From: Spinacia oleracea | Taxonomy: Eukaryota; Streptophyta; Magnoliopsida; Caryophyllales; Amaranthaceae | Length of the DNA: 64,000 nucleotides | NCBI RefSeq assembly: GCF_020520425.1 | Contig: NC_079487.1 | Location: forward strand, 47,189,219-47,253,218 | Direction: 5' to 3' | In this document: piece after piece, positions 11,470-22,992 of the stretch | How the letters are laid out: every line of letters starts with the position of its first letter | Position numbering within the stretch: the first letter of the stretch is position 1 | Program-made: the position numbers and the translations under genes | The notes under the pieces: generated by a model | What the model was told of the DNA's origin: nothing | The model's input: the letters and a program-made list of their open reading frames with translations, nothing else | Database searches by the model: none

Positions 11470-12200
11470 TTGTATTCGGGATTTACGACCCGTTGGAAAT
11501 ATTTGAGAGGAGCTTCATTCTTTTGTGGAGGTTTTCTCCTTGTACTAGAACTTGAAATATCGAAAAAGAAGATTTCGACCTATTGGAACTTGGACTTTTT
11601 CGGGGAATTTCAACCCATTTGAAAATTGAACTTGTATTCATTTCAAGGGATTTTCAACCCATTGGAAATATTTTAAGAGATTGGATTTTGTAGTATTTCA
11701 AGGGAGTTTCAACCCGATCAAAAGGGAATTGGATTTTGTATTATTTCAAGGGGATTTCAACCCGTCAATATTTTAGGGGAATTTCAACCCATTGGATTTT
11801 GGAATGTTTCAAGGGAATTTCAACCCGAAGTAGAGTTTGGAGTATTTTAGGGGAGTTTCAACCCGTTGAATTACGAAGTATTTTAGGGGGATTTCAACCC
11901 GTTGAATTTCGAAGTATTTTAGGGGGATTTCAACCCGATGATAGGAATTGGAATATTTTAGGGGGATTTCAACCCGTTATAGAATGTGGAGTTTGAATTT
12001 GTACTATTTCAAGGGATTTTCAACCCAATGATAGGAATTGAAATATTTTAGGGGGATCTCAACCCGTTGGATTTGGAATGTTTCAAGGGAATTTCAACCC
12101 GAGAAAGGAAATTGGACTTTGTACTATTTTGGGGGATTTTCAACCCATTGGAGTCGGATTTGGAATATTTTAAGGGGATTTCAACCCATTGGAAATATTT
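11470..12200. repeat. minisatellite, roughly 35-45 bp unit
   Basis: About 15 or more copies of a unit built on TTTTAGGGGGATTTCAACCCGT, with spacing of about 34-50 bp (for example near 11750, 11778, 11815, 11856, 11890, 11925, 11965, 12057, 12092, 12134 and 12177). The GGGGATTTCAACCC core is nearly invariant while the spacer varies. It lies in the gypsy leader between the primer site and the first coding frame. The frames through it are repeat artefacts. Confidence 0.9.
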
Positions 12201-12329
12201 TTGAATTTGTATTTGGGAGCGATGGAAAGCAATAATTCTCGCAGTTTGAAAATGAATTTGAAATTTGAGTTTGACTCGGAATTTGAACTCGGAGATGGAA
12301 AAGATGCATTTTGGAATTTTGAAATGTGA

Positions 12330-12870
12330 ACTTGAAAAACCGGCATTACGCGGCCGTGGATTTGGAATTTAAAGTTTTCGAATATAGGACTTGAAATTTG
12401 AAAGATTGAATTTAGAATTTTGAACTTGATGTTTGAAATATGGAATGGAAAAGTCGGCATTACGACGGCATGAGTTTGGACATTTGAACTTGAGGTTTTG
12501 AGATTGAAATTGGTAATTTGAACTTGAGGTTTGAAAAAATTTAATTGGGAAAGTTGGCATTACACCATCATGAGTTTAGACATTTGAACTTGAGGTTTTG
12601 AACATGTAATTGGAGGTTTGAATGCTTGAACTAGAAAATCCGGCATTATGGCGCCGTTGGATTTGAATTTTGAATTTGGGATTTGAATTTTGGACCAGAA
12701 AATCCGGCATTATGACGCCGTTGGATTTGGATTTTGAATTTGGCATTTGAATTTTGGACTAGAAAATTCGGCATTATGACGCCGTTGGATTTGAATTTTG
12801 AATTTGAAATTTGGACTAGAAAATCTGGCATTATGACGCCGTTGGATTGAATTTTGAATTAGAGATTTGG
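12330..12870. repeat. second tandem array, about 65-bp unit
   Basis: About seven copies of a unit containing GGCATTATGACGCCGTTGG followed by TTTGAATTTTGAATTTGG. The last four (near 12640, 12705, 12770 and 12830) are nearly identical, and the earlier ones are more diverged and more widely spaced. It is adjacent to the previous array in the same gypsy leader. Confidence 0.85.
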
Positions 12871-13751
12871 CATTTGTGCGTGAGGCGTGTTTAAGGGCTT
12901 TGAATAAAATGGAGTGGCACTCCTAAAAGACCTTTAAATCGGCGATTTTAGATGCATGAGGTTCGAATGATGCTCCTAGGGGTTTGGTTTCCTAGTTGGA
13001 GGCTAATGGTTTTGGCAAAGCTAGAACTCGAGGTTAGCCATTCACACGTGAAAAGACGCCCACACAATGCACAAATAGCACGTTGTCACACTAACATGGA
13101 TATGAAATGCGACATGCATAGTTCTCAACCTGAGGTCGGTCTAAGTTTTGTATGATGCAAGTGGTCGGCTTTAGGTGTAAAAAGGGTACTTGACTAAGAG
13201 GCGGATCCGACAACAACTTGCACATCCACCTAAGGGACATGTGTGTCGGCAGACGACCTCCATACTTGACATCGGGAATGTCAAGGAAATGCCAAGTTTC
13301 GGTAGGCGCGAAAATGGTCACACACTTTGGTCAGGAACCGTATGGAGAATCACCATTTCGTTGCCCCCGGGGCTAGCCCGAATGTAGAACACATTCGTAT
13401 TGGGCAAGGTAGAAATTCGTTTTGCACAAATATGGTTTTCGAAATATGCATGAAATGCCAAGAAATTGAAAATTGAAAATCGCATTTGAATAATGTATTT
13501 GCAAGGCTTGTTTTTCGACATTCGTTCTCAAGGTTTGGGAGTGTCCTTCGAAATTCAAAAACAGACTGACTCCCACTTGAAAACTTGAGCAACATGGGCA
13601 ACGAGCCACTGTGAGCCATTATGCTGGATGCAGGTAGTGGCGTTTGGCGCAGGGGCCTGCGCCTGGCGCCAGAGCTGGAATCCAGAACTTAAGCAGATCA
13701 GTGGCTTGCTGCTCAAAGCATGCTCGTATTTTCGAAGTTGAAATCAGGAAC
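12871..13751 (-). other. gypsy leader, no gene recognised
   Basis: Non-coding sequence between the tandem arrays and the primer binding site. A GCGCC-rich word (GGCGCAGGGGCCTGCGCC, about 13646-13663) recurs in similar form in the LTR near 15250-15300. Only short frames, none recognised. Confidence 0.5.
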
Positions 13752-13769
13752 TCCCCAGTGGAGTTGCCA
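13752..13769 (-). promoter_or_regulatory. primer binding site of the gypsy element
   Basis: On the minus strand, TGGCAACTCCACTGGGGA lies four or five bases after the LTR end (CCCCTACA). It closely resembles the TGGCGACTCC-type site of Tat elements, which is thought to pair with a tRNA 3' end. It fixes the element's orientation and the inner LTR border. Confidence 0.7.
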
Positions 13770-14599
13770 AAATTGTAGGGGGGTTTTTCTTCCGCCTTTT
13801 GCAATTTGGTTATCCCCTACGGAAGGATTTTTGTTGTAATTTTGGATTTCGAAGGAGTCGCCACCAAACATTTTTAAGGGTCCCGTTTGGAAAGACAAAA
13901 AATGACTCTATTAGGATAAGGCATTGAATCTTAGAAACGGATGGGTGAGATCCGGGCAAGGGAACGAGATTCTTATTCCGCGAACCTTAGAAATATTCAA
14001 ATGCATGGCATAAAACATTTTCGAAAATACCCTAGTCATGACACTATGTGGGTTTGAATTTAGAACTTGCACAAATAGAATTTCTACTTTTGTATTGTGA
14101 CCACTTTGCTTTAAAGTTAATTCAAGGGAACCTAAGGCCGGTTTGTCCAAAAATTATCTTTGTTAAGCGTGGTGTAACTTGTATTTTGTATTTAGCATGT
14201 GAGGTGATGAAAGCAATAAACAAGTAAAGCAACATCACAATAGAAAATAGATGCGTAATTAGTAAAATACATCACCACCTAGAAAGGGACTAGGTGGGAA
14301 ACCACATTGCCTAGAGGGACTAGGCAAGTAAAGTTGCATGAATAGAAAGTGCAGAATTGAAAGGTGCAATATTTAAAGGCATTATTGAAATTGCAATATT
14401 GAAGTACATAATCGAAAGGTGCGGTATTGAAATTACACTATTGAATTTGAGATCCGAACGCCAAACGACTTCTTAAGAATAAGTGTGTCCGACACAGATT
14501 CAAGTCTAAAAATCTCAACTTTAGGTCAAGTTGCTCAACCCAAAGTGTCTTAGATTTTGAACATAGAAATTGAACTTGAAATATTTAATATTGAACATT

Positions 14600-14925
14600 G
14601 AACTTGTATATTGAAATAAGGAGTCTTGAATCTCAAAGATTAGATATTTTAATGTTGAAAAGATTTCATCTTTGATATGCTCCAAGTATTGAAATGATTC
14701 TAGTCTAAGGAAGTGATTACAAACAACCTCAAGCATCATTGAATCTTGGAATTTGGAAACTTGAACTTGTATATTGAAAAATGGAGTCTTGAATCTCAAA
14801 GATTAGACCTTTTAACATTGAAAAGGCCTCACCTTTGATTACTCCATGGTTTTAAAATGATTCTAGTTTAAGGAAGTGATTACAAACAACCTTAAACATC
14901 ATTGAATCTTGAAACTTTGTATTTG
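14600..14925. repeat. 163-bp direct duplication in the gypsy LTR
   Basis: GAACTTGTATATTGAA occurs at 14600 and 14763, each followed by about 160 bp of parallel sequence (GGAGTCTTGAATCTCAAAGA, then GGAAGTGATTACAAACAACC). The two units differ by scattered substitutions. Confidence 0.85.
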
Positions 14926-15230
14926 TATCATAGAAAGTGTTGATTTTATAAGAGTATGTGATTGTTGCAAGTGACACATTTAAGAATAAAAGTGCCAACT
15001 TTGCTAATCATTTTGAAATAGAAATCATAGAAACATTGTAGATTAGGATTGGGATTCAGAAATACCTAGTTAGGTTTAGGATATAATTCCTCTTGGAGCT
15101 CCCAATTGCTTAGAATTTTGAGATTTGTATGAAGTTTTTGAAGAGTTTTGTATTTTGAATTTTGAGGAGCAATTTTTGTATTACGACGTTCTAATTGTAT
15201 ATTGCCTCCCTCAAATGCTGAAAATTAAGG

Positions 15231-15240
15231 GTTTAAATAG
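15231..15240 (-). promoter_or_regulatory. TATA-like box of the gypsy LTR
   Basis: CTATTTAAAC on the minus strand, about 1.46 kb upstream of the inner LTR end. Its position is plausible for LTR transcription start. Inferred from sequence and context only. Confidence 0.4.
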
Positions 15241-15890
15241 GAAAATGAAGGGTTAAACGCCAGCTGACGCCAGCGTCCAGCGCAGCAGCTGCGCCAGGCG
15301 CAGCTAACGTGGCACAAAAGCTGCTAAACAAGGACGAAGATGCCGTCCTTGTGTTTGGCTTGTAGTGGGCGTACCTTTGTACGAATTGTACGTTGTTTGG
15401 CACGTAGTCTTGCTTGGGGATTAAGGAAGCTTGCGACTAAAAACTAGCCGTTTCCGGTTTATGAATTCGGTTTTACGGGACGAGGCCCGGCTTGCTCGGT
15501 TTTGTGGGTCGGCGCTCGAATTTGGATTTCTTAGTGTCATTTCGACTGGAAAAGGCCTTGTAAAACCAATGGAGTGGTCCATTGGGTGAGATTGTACTTG
15601 GATTTTGAAATTGGTTTTCGGAAATCGTATTTTGTACCGAGTTCCGTGATGGGAACGACCTCGGGGTTTGGACTTTGGCTCTTGGATTTTGGAATGTATT
15701 CTAGCAATTGGGACTTGCGCACGAAGTTTTTCGCTAGGTTGCTTATACTTTCGCTAGGTTGTGTGTGTTTTGCAGCTGGTTGGGTGTAGCTGTGGGTCTG
15801 GGTCTGGGTCTGATGTTGCACTGTTGTTGGGTCTGGTTCTGATGTAGCTGTTGGGTCTGCTACTTAACCCTTGTTTTACTACTAGAAAAA

Positions 15891-16285
15891 GGACATTTAA
15901 CGACGAACAATTTTGTCGTTAAAAGCTTCAATTTTCGTCGTTAAAAACTTTAACGACGGTCATGATGTTCGTTGTAACAGGTTCCGTCGTTATTGCCTTT
16001 AACGATAATGTTCGTCGTTAATATTTAACGAACATTAACGATGAAAAATCATGTCGTCGTTAACCATTAACGACGGATTACCATTTCGTCGTTAACAATT
16101 AACGACGAATTATGGTTTCATCGTTAATTGTTAACGACGAATTTAGGATTTTATCGTTAAAAGTTAACGACGAACTATTGTTCCATCGTTAAAAGTTAAC
16201 GACGAATTATTATTTCGTCGTTAAAAAATAACGACAACATGATATTTCATTGTTAAATACTTATTCACGATGAACAATTAAGAAA
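15891..16285. repeat. palindromic subterminal repeat array of A
   Basis: About ten head-to-head pairs of TTAACGACGAA and TTCGTCGTTAA, separated by 5-12 bases and about 30-40 bp apart. Each pair can fold back on itself. Such arrays are the usual transposase-binding sites of CACTA elements, but this one is unusually dense and regular. Confidence 0.85.
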
Positions 16286-16611
16286 TAACGACCAAAAAAC
16301 CCATCGTAAAATGTCATTCCAACGGTAAAAAAAATTAAAATTTTGGCAATAACGATGAACTATTCTGTAGTTAATATTGCAATCGTAATAACATTATTTA
16401 CATTCTTAAAAACACCTACATTTTCTCTCTGAAACAATATAAAAAATTATAAATCAATCAATTAAAACAATTGAAAATTTCATTAATCAAAATTTTTTTA
16501 ACAATAGAACTTCAAGTTATATGAACCCAACAATTACATCTCTTTGTCTTTAAATTCTAAAAAACTAATAAATAAATAACTCATGTTCAATCTAATAGAA
16601 CAAAATAAAAT

Positions 16612-16757
16612 CTAAATAGTTGAAGTCTCCTCTCTTGGAGCCTTAAGCCGTTGCAGTAACACTTCTTTAAATAATATAAGCTCATCTTCAACTGAACTCA
16701 TGTGGCTCTTAAGTGCATTGTTTTCTTCTTGTACCGTATCACGCAATTGGTTCTTCT
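16612..16757 (-). pseudogene. C-terminal remnant of a TNP1-like CACTA protein
   Basis: The minus strand reads KNQLRDTVQEENNALKSHMS followed by a leucine- and glutamate-rich coil and the stop at 16612. CACTA TNP1/Transposase_24 proteins usually end with such a coiled coil. It is preceded by an AG that could be an acceptor. No other transposase piece is seen in A, so this is a residue of the autonomous parent. The family call is by character, not by a diagnostic motif. Confidence 0.45.
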
Positions 16758-17175
16758 GCCATTATTGTCTGAATTTCCTCCTATAACACGTATAACCATG
16801 GCATTTAGTAGGAGAAAAGAAAAAAATAGAGAGTAAAGTGCAACATTAGTTTGTGTAGGATCAGGTTGTGGATGACATATGTCAGTTTGTGTAGGAGTAA
16901 TATAAATCTGTCATTCATAACCTCGTAGCAATATTATAAATCTATCAGGTTCGAAAGAACGGATGAAGGATATACTCAGCTACTATTGCTTGTACACTTA
17001 GATAGTACAAGATAACCAGAGAATGAAGATCCAATTTATTTTTTACGATATACAAAAGAAAAGAAAAATGGAAATGCTGAAGAACTACAAGAGAAAACAA
17101 AATTGTGTAAAGAAAATGAACCTTATATATATTTACCACCATATCAAGCTCAGTTTTTCATTCACAGCCTCTTAC

Positions 17176-17440
17176 CATATGAAGTCTACGTTTGGCATGA
17201 TCAAGAGTTATCTTTGATCCAAGCTGCATGACCCCCTTTTGTAATGCCTTCAGATTCACCACATCCACAGTTGTTGGCCTTCCATGAGCACACGACATAA
17301 AGAAACTGTCAAAATAGACTCGGGCTAAATCTGCAGAACAGAACCTAGAGATCCCCATGGTTTTGAGACTTACTTGAAAACACAATGATGTTTGCTTCAA
17401 CTCTTCAACAATGAGGGAACATTCAGACAGCATGAATGTG
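17176..17440 (-). pseudogene. captured MLH3 (MutL homologue 3) C-terminal fragment
   Basis: Two minus-strand exons. Exon 1 (about 17440-17374) reads LSECSLIVEELKQTSLCFQ and ends at GTAAGT. Exon 2 (17292-17176) reads CAHGRPTTVDVVNLKALQKG and ends at GTAAGAGG. The pairing of SLCFQ with CAHGRPTT is the conserved end of the MutL C-terminal endonuclease/dimer domain of plant MLH3, a mismatch-repair protein needed for meiotic crossovers. The intron between them (17293-17373) keeps the GT donor but has CG where AG is expected before TGTGCT, so normal splicing should fail. Only about 60 residues are present. It lies inside element A, so it travelled with the transposon. Confidence 0.8.
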
Positions 17441-17451
17441 GTCGTGTACAC

Positions 17452-20400
17452 TCATGGACTCATGGTGATATTAGAGAAGTTAAGAGTTAATCTCACATCA
17501 TAGATTAACATGAATCACAGACAAACTAAGCGGGTTAATGCTGATATTTTTAACTTGTTACTTCAAAAGAGCTAACACAATTAACTCTTTTAAATAAATA
17601 GGTTGGGCAAGAGTTAAGTTTTCAAATAAAATAAAAAGAAACGAAGAGTACCTATTTGAAACCTATAGATTTTTTTACAATTTGAAACATTATCTTAAAT
17701 ATCAAAATACTCAAAAATTAGGGGTTGGCCAAAACTGAAAAACACAATGGAACAACTAAGACAAGCGCAATAAAGAATATTTTAATGCTGAGATATATAG
17801 GTCATGTGACGAAAATGATTGATCAAACAGGTTGAATAAGTTTCAGGTGTTTCGGCCTGTTAAATTGAATGGGTTGGGTTAGTTCAAGATATTCTCAATC
17901 CATTTAACTTAATATGAACATGAACTTGACAAAATTGAATCGTTTAGATCTTTTCCTAAACTAATTACGACCCCCACTTAAGTTTATCGTGATACACTGG
18001 TTTATTTCGCCCATCAACGACAAATTTTTTTTTCTCGTTCTTGATTGGTGGTTAAATGCGTAAATTATAGTAGTGATATTTTTTAGCTTGAGAAGTAGAA
18101 ACTAAGAAGATTATTAGACTCTTCATCCAAAATTGTCATAGATCCTCCACTCCTGCCAAAACTTGCTATAAAAGTTCAATTTTTATCATAAAAAATCTTT
18201 TATCCATTCTTAATTTAGATTCTAGAAAAAACTTTGTAAAAATTACAAAACAAGTTCATATTATTATCCTCACGACTTCTTTCTTCAACCAAATTTCTTA
18301 TGGATTCTTGAACATAATCATAAAAAGAATTCAGTCAACCAAATTCTTCAAACTTCTATCAAATTTTTAGAAAAAATTTACAAAAACAGCAGCAACAACG
18401 GCAACATCAGTTCACTTACTTGCTGCGACAACAAAAACATCAGAAAGAGATTGAATTTTATATCAATTGACAAATATAGAGCTACCCAGATTGTCATTAT
18501 TCCAAAATCATCTGCGAGAATAGAAAACAGTAGCTCAATAAGCAAAAAAGATAGGAAACTGACAAAAAAGAACAAAAAGTTTAAGGAAGAAGATAATGTT
18601 AATGATAAAAACAGAGAAAATTAGTCAGAATGATGAGACAGAGATGAGTGGGAAGAGTGGTGGGAGGAGTGATGTGATCGAAAGGATTTATGAGGTTGTG
18701 AATGAGGTCGGGTTAGGAAAGAAATCGAGACAGGTAATTGACTTGTAAATCTCATGCAACAGACAACATTAATTTCTTATGCCAACATTAATTTCTTGTG
18801 CAAGTACTTTTGGGCTTATTACAACAGTTCCAGACTTGTGCTATCTTTAAACAGTGAATCAATATAGCAACAACAATAATATGGTTAGAACAAGAATTTT
18901 CCACCAAACATATGGAATAATTTTAAAGGTTAAAATAATTTGGCCCTGCAAATCATGAACTTTTTATGATCTATGTTTTTTGTAATACTTAACCTCATGA
19001 CTAAACTCAAAGAGTCAAAGGTATTAAGCATAATAATTTTCACATTGAGCATCCAAGTATCCAACTACACAAAAAGCTTCAAACTAGTATGTTCCATCAA
19101 CTGAACTAACATGAAGTATATCTTTATCTAGATAACACATGGACACTAATTATAAAATTGAAGAACAAAAGGAAAGTGTTCAAAGTTATGATCATAAGCA
19201 ACCTCCTAATTTAAACGTTCTGTTAATTAAATGGTAATAAATCAATGAGTTATTTGCAAAAAGAAAAATCAATTAGTTACAAAAATGTAAGACACGGTTA
19301 ACGATAACCATAGACAATTAACATGAATATGAAAGGATGTATAAAGGATAATCATAAATTATTGAAAAGGAAATTATCAATTCATGTTAAGAGTAAATGA
19401 ATTGTAATACCAATTAGGCAATTATACATCACATTTACATACAAAAAGAAATTAGATGAAATATAGGTGAGAAATCTCAAAATTGCAATGCCAAAGAAGC
19501 GTGATTCAACAATACGATATATATGATAATTCAAACCTTGGTTCTCTGATAGACAGTGCTAATGGTTCGTCCCGCCGCCGTGTCGGTGTCGCTATCGCTA
19601 AGTCGTTTGCCATTCATTGCAGAGTCTCCAATTTCCTGCAAGAGAACATACGAATTATCGATTAAGATTAAGCTTATCTTGTTAATTTCATGACTACTCT
19701 AAAACCACGTGCTAATTGAGAGTATAAGGAGTTTTCGAATTTTACGGTAACCATTGCCATAACTTGCATTTGAGAAAAAGTAAAAACCAAAATATTTTAG
19801 GGGTTTTAAATTGATGAAACCTAGGTTCTGGAGAATTTATAATCGCTTAAAACATTAGCAACAACAAAAATAGAACAATTTTTCACTATTTACAACAAAA
19901 AAATGCAGCAAATAAGATATACCTACAAGTGCATCAATTCCTTTACTTTCAATAATATAGGAGGGGGGAGGAACTGAAAATAGAGGAATACCTCTCTCGC
20001 TACTAGTAGGTAAAAGGATCACATATTCACATTACTTCACAAAATAAGAGTTGTTGAACATCAAAGAGTTATTCTCTAAAGAAAGAACATAAAAAATCAA
20101 GTCAATTTAAACAATTTCCGTAAAAGAAAGAACCTAAATTGAATTCCTTTAATACCCATCTTAGAAAATTACCATTTTATTGAGGTTTTGGTGAAATTTA
20201 GATACCTGGCCACTCAATTAAGACTATTCACATGAATGAAATACCATAAACTCAAATGAAATATAATGAGGAAATAAGAAATTTGAGGGTTTTGAGACAT
20301 CAATTTGGAGATTAAACTGCGATTAGAAGGACAAAACTACATCAGGCCAATAGTCGAAAGAACTATAAGGAATCAAATTAGTTCAAGCCATAAACCAATG

Positions 20401-20960
20401 TACATGCAATCGATTTTTGTGCATATTGCGGAAGAACATAATTTGATTTACAAATTTCACGAAAGAGGTCTGGAATATTAAAAATGAGGTATAATATTGA
20501 AAATAGATTTGGAATTAAATTCCATACATACATCCATTTCTTTCATAGGAGGCTGCTTCAAACATCATCTGTTATCGGAAGTCGATTCAGTATTTCTACA
20601 ATGATTGATTATAGTAATTTGCTGATTCGTTCCTCATTTTCGGATGAAGACGACATGGAAGTTCTTTTTCTGGTAATCAACATGAATTCAACTATTAGTT
20701 CATTTCCCAATAAAAAAGGTTTTGAATTAACTAAATAAATCAAGAAAAATAGGGAATTTACCAGAGTTTTATTTCAAATTGAGAACTTGACAGCCACATT
20801 CTGAACTCAACTTCCTCAATCAATTGAACCAAAAAACTAAATCGACCCTCGTATACTATTTTGAAGGAAAACATCAATGAAAGTACGAAAGAGAGAGAGA
20901 GCGAGCTAGAAAGTACTCCGTAGGAAAGAGAGAATCGCAAATTTGGGTTTTAGGTTGAAA
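17452..20960. other. interior of A, mostly without recognisable genes
   Basis: AT-rich sequence. One exon-like block on the minus strand (19537-19635) is framed by TCTTGCAG and AAG|GTTTGA and reads EIGDSAMNGKRLSDSDTDTA, then AGRTISTVYQRTK. I do not recognise the gene. A plus-strand block ending at a GTAATT donor near 18732 (GRSDVIERIYEVVNEVG) is similar in character and also unrecognised. Near 20890-20960 the minus strand resembles a 5' leader. Confidence 0.35.
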
Positions 20961-21170
20961 TTCTAGGCGGCTTTTCTAATTTGCGAGCTGCAGAAATGGG
21001 AAATAACGACGAACAAATTATTTTATTTTTTATTTTTTAATTTTTCCTGCTCACCAATTACGAGGAACTTAATTCTTTTGTCGTAGTACTTCAGCGCGCT
21101 AAAGCACTAACGATTAAATCTTGACTTCGTCGTTAATATATGGTCGTTAAATGAGCCTATTCTAGTAGTG

Positions 21171-22992
21171 TTTGTTCGACTTGATGTGCTCTTGTTGTAA
21201 GTTGGGTTGCTGTCCTAGTTGGTTGTTATTGAACTATCCATATCTAAGTGAAACAACTACTGTGTATTTTCAGATGTTGGTGTGCAATATTTTGACATCA
21301 ATAGAAACTATTATTGCTTAGTTTTTTCTAATCTGATTGCCAGCAGCTTGAATGCGGGGGATATATTTAGGACACGGTTGGGAGAACATGACTGTCTTGG
21401 CTACTATTATCTATTAATTGCAAAGAGTAACTGAGTTGTGATGTAGGCAAAGAGAGAAAAGCTCACTTGGGGCATTGCTTTTATTGCAATGTTTTTGTGT
21501 ATCGTGTATGTTGTTAAGGATACTAATTAATAACTTCCAAGTCAAACCATAGTGTCGATTCCCTATTTTACTTATTTATGACTCTGTTCTTGTTTTTGTA
21601 TGCTCAATATCATACTCTCTAATTCAACAATAATGATATGAACTTAGTTTTTGGTACTTGTTATTTTGGAATTGATTTTTTGATTTTGAAATTCTGCTAT
21701 GAAACAACCATTCCGTTAAGCTGGTGCAGACTGAGCACATTTTGACTGCTGTTGGTTTTGGGCAAAAATTCTCTTGGAATCAAAGGTACTTCCACTCATT
21801 GATTTGTGCTTTTTTTATTGGGTTTTTGAGTAACTTTATCGTTTTGATTATATTTTGGTTTGTTGACTGAAATTACTTGTTATTTAAATTGGTTGTAACT
21901 TAAGTTACTCGTTATTTTTGCCCATACTTATTTTGGTATCTATGCTGAAGTTGATGTTTTGAATTGATTCCCTATTCTACTTCTCATGCCCTTTTTCCTG
22001 TTTTTGTATGCTCCAGATCTTCTGTCAGTTTATTTATTTAACTTTTCCCGATTTCCACTATTATATCGTTTATTATATACACATGTAGTAGAGTCAGAAA
22101 TGTGATTGGTCCAATAAGAGTAGAATTTCAACTTGTATTGTTATATTTATCAATTTGTATCCAACGAATCAATTGTTGCTCCACCTTAGGGGTTAACTGC
22201 AGGTTCATAAACCAAATTACTTTTCAAGATTCTATAGCTAAAAGTTTAAACCATCAAACATTAGCAGCCGTTCAACAGTACAAGGCATATATTGCAAATT
22301 ACGTACTTACAAAAATTTGTAACTTAGGCGAGTTCAATTAGAGGGTTTTGGACTTTTAGGTTAGCGGTGCTTGAAATATGAAGCGGATTCTAAACATAAA
22401 GTTGCGTTGGAAATAACAACGGACAATTTTATTTTATTTTTCTCTTTTTTTTTTCACTAAACAATAACAGTTTCTTCTCATCTCTGAAAAGCATGAATAT
22501 AAATTTCTTTGAACACACTGCAAGAAAAGTTGCCTAAACTCAATATTAAGATTACAAGTACCGTCAGATTGCCCGAAGGTTTAAATTTCCGCATTTCATT
22601 TTCCGGAACTTAATTAGTTGTAACTGAAATGACTAGTTATTTAGCCCATAATTAGTGTCTTAGCTATGTTGAAGTTGATGTAGGTTAGTTGAATTGGTTC
22701 CCTATTCTACTTCTTTATGCTTCTGTTCCTTTTATTTTATTCTCTAGATCGACAATTTATATATTTAACTTTTTCTAATTGCTTTTACATTATACATTAC
22801 CAATTAGGGGCTGCAAATTTTACGTTGATGTCTATATTTTGATTGATTATTTACTGAACAGTCTGCTTAAGTCTCTTATTTGTTAATTATGTCTATATCC
22901 AACAAATCTATTATTCGTTGCAAAATATTTGTGATCTATAGACTTTTTTTTGGGTGTAGTTTAGGCATTGTCGTTGTGAAATATATTTAACA
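21171..22992. other. upstream region of the D transposase, with internal direct repeats
   Basis: No coding sequence recognised. Two diverged direct copies of a block of about 220 bp lie at about 21890-22110 and 22615-22835 (shared words TTGTAACT, AAGTTGATGT, CCCTATTCTACTTCT). A third partial copy lies near 21555-21640. At 22395-22440 GGAAATAACAACGGACAA resembles the right subterminal part of element A. The left terminus of D should lie here or have been lost. I could not find it. Confidence 0.5.

Larger units (their letters stand above)
6018..15876 (-). mobile_element. Ty3/gypsy retrotransposon, Tat group, degenerate
   Basis: A minus-strand gypsy element: LTR from 13774 rightward, primer binding site 13752-13769, tandem-repeat leader, then protease and reverse transcriptase down to 6018, where CACTA E cuts off the rest of RNase H and the integrase. 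The VDDMIVKS active-site context and the TGGCAACTCCACTGGGGA primer site are typical of the Tat/Ogre group. No gag core is recognisable. The reverse transcriptase is split by a solo LTR. The far (5') end of the LTR was not found. Confidence 0.85.
13774..15876 (-). repeat. 5' LTR of the gypsy element (inner end defined, outer end not found)
   Basis: The inner border is TGTAGGGGGG on the plus strand (CA end on the minus strand), next to the primer site. A TATA-like box lies at 15231-15240 and an internal 163-bp duplication at about 14600-14920. I could not find the outer terminus before CACTA A starts at 15877. It may lie within 15540-15876, beyond A, or be deleted. The minus frame at 15537-15821 has no recognised match. 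Confidence 0.6.
15877..21170. mobile_element. CACTA transposon A
   Basis: The left end is TACTACTAGAAAAAGG (first C changed to T), and the right end is CTAGTAGTG at 21170, whose complement is CACTACTAGAATAGG. Both sides are flanked by TTT (15874-15876 and 21171-21173), consistent with a 3-bp target duplication. Left subterminal DNA is packed with TTAACGACGAA and its complement. The right end has the same motif more sparsely. At 5.3 kb it has only a transposase C-terminal remnant, so it is non-autonomous. It holds an MLH3-like fragment. Confidence 0.85.

Noticed and set aside
11470-12235. Glycine- and phenylalanine-rich protein frames (11736-11996 and others)
   Set aside because: Translations of the GGGGATTTCAACCC minisatellite. 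The frame is not kept across the array.
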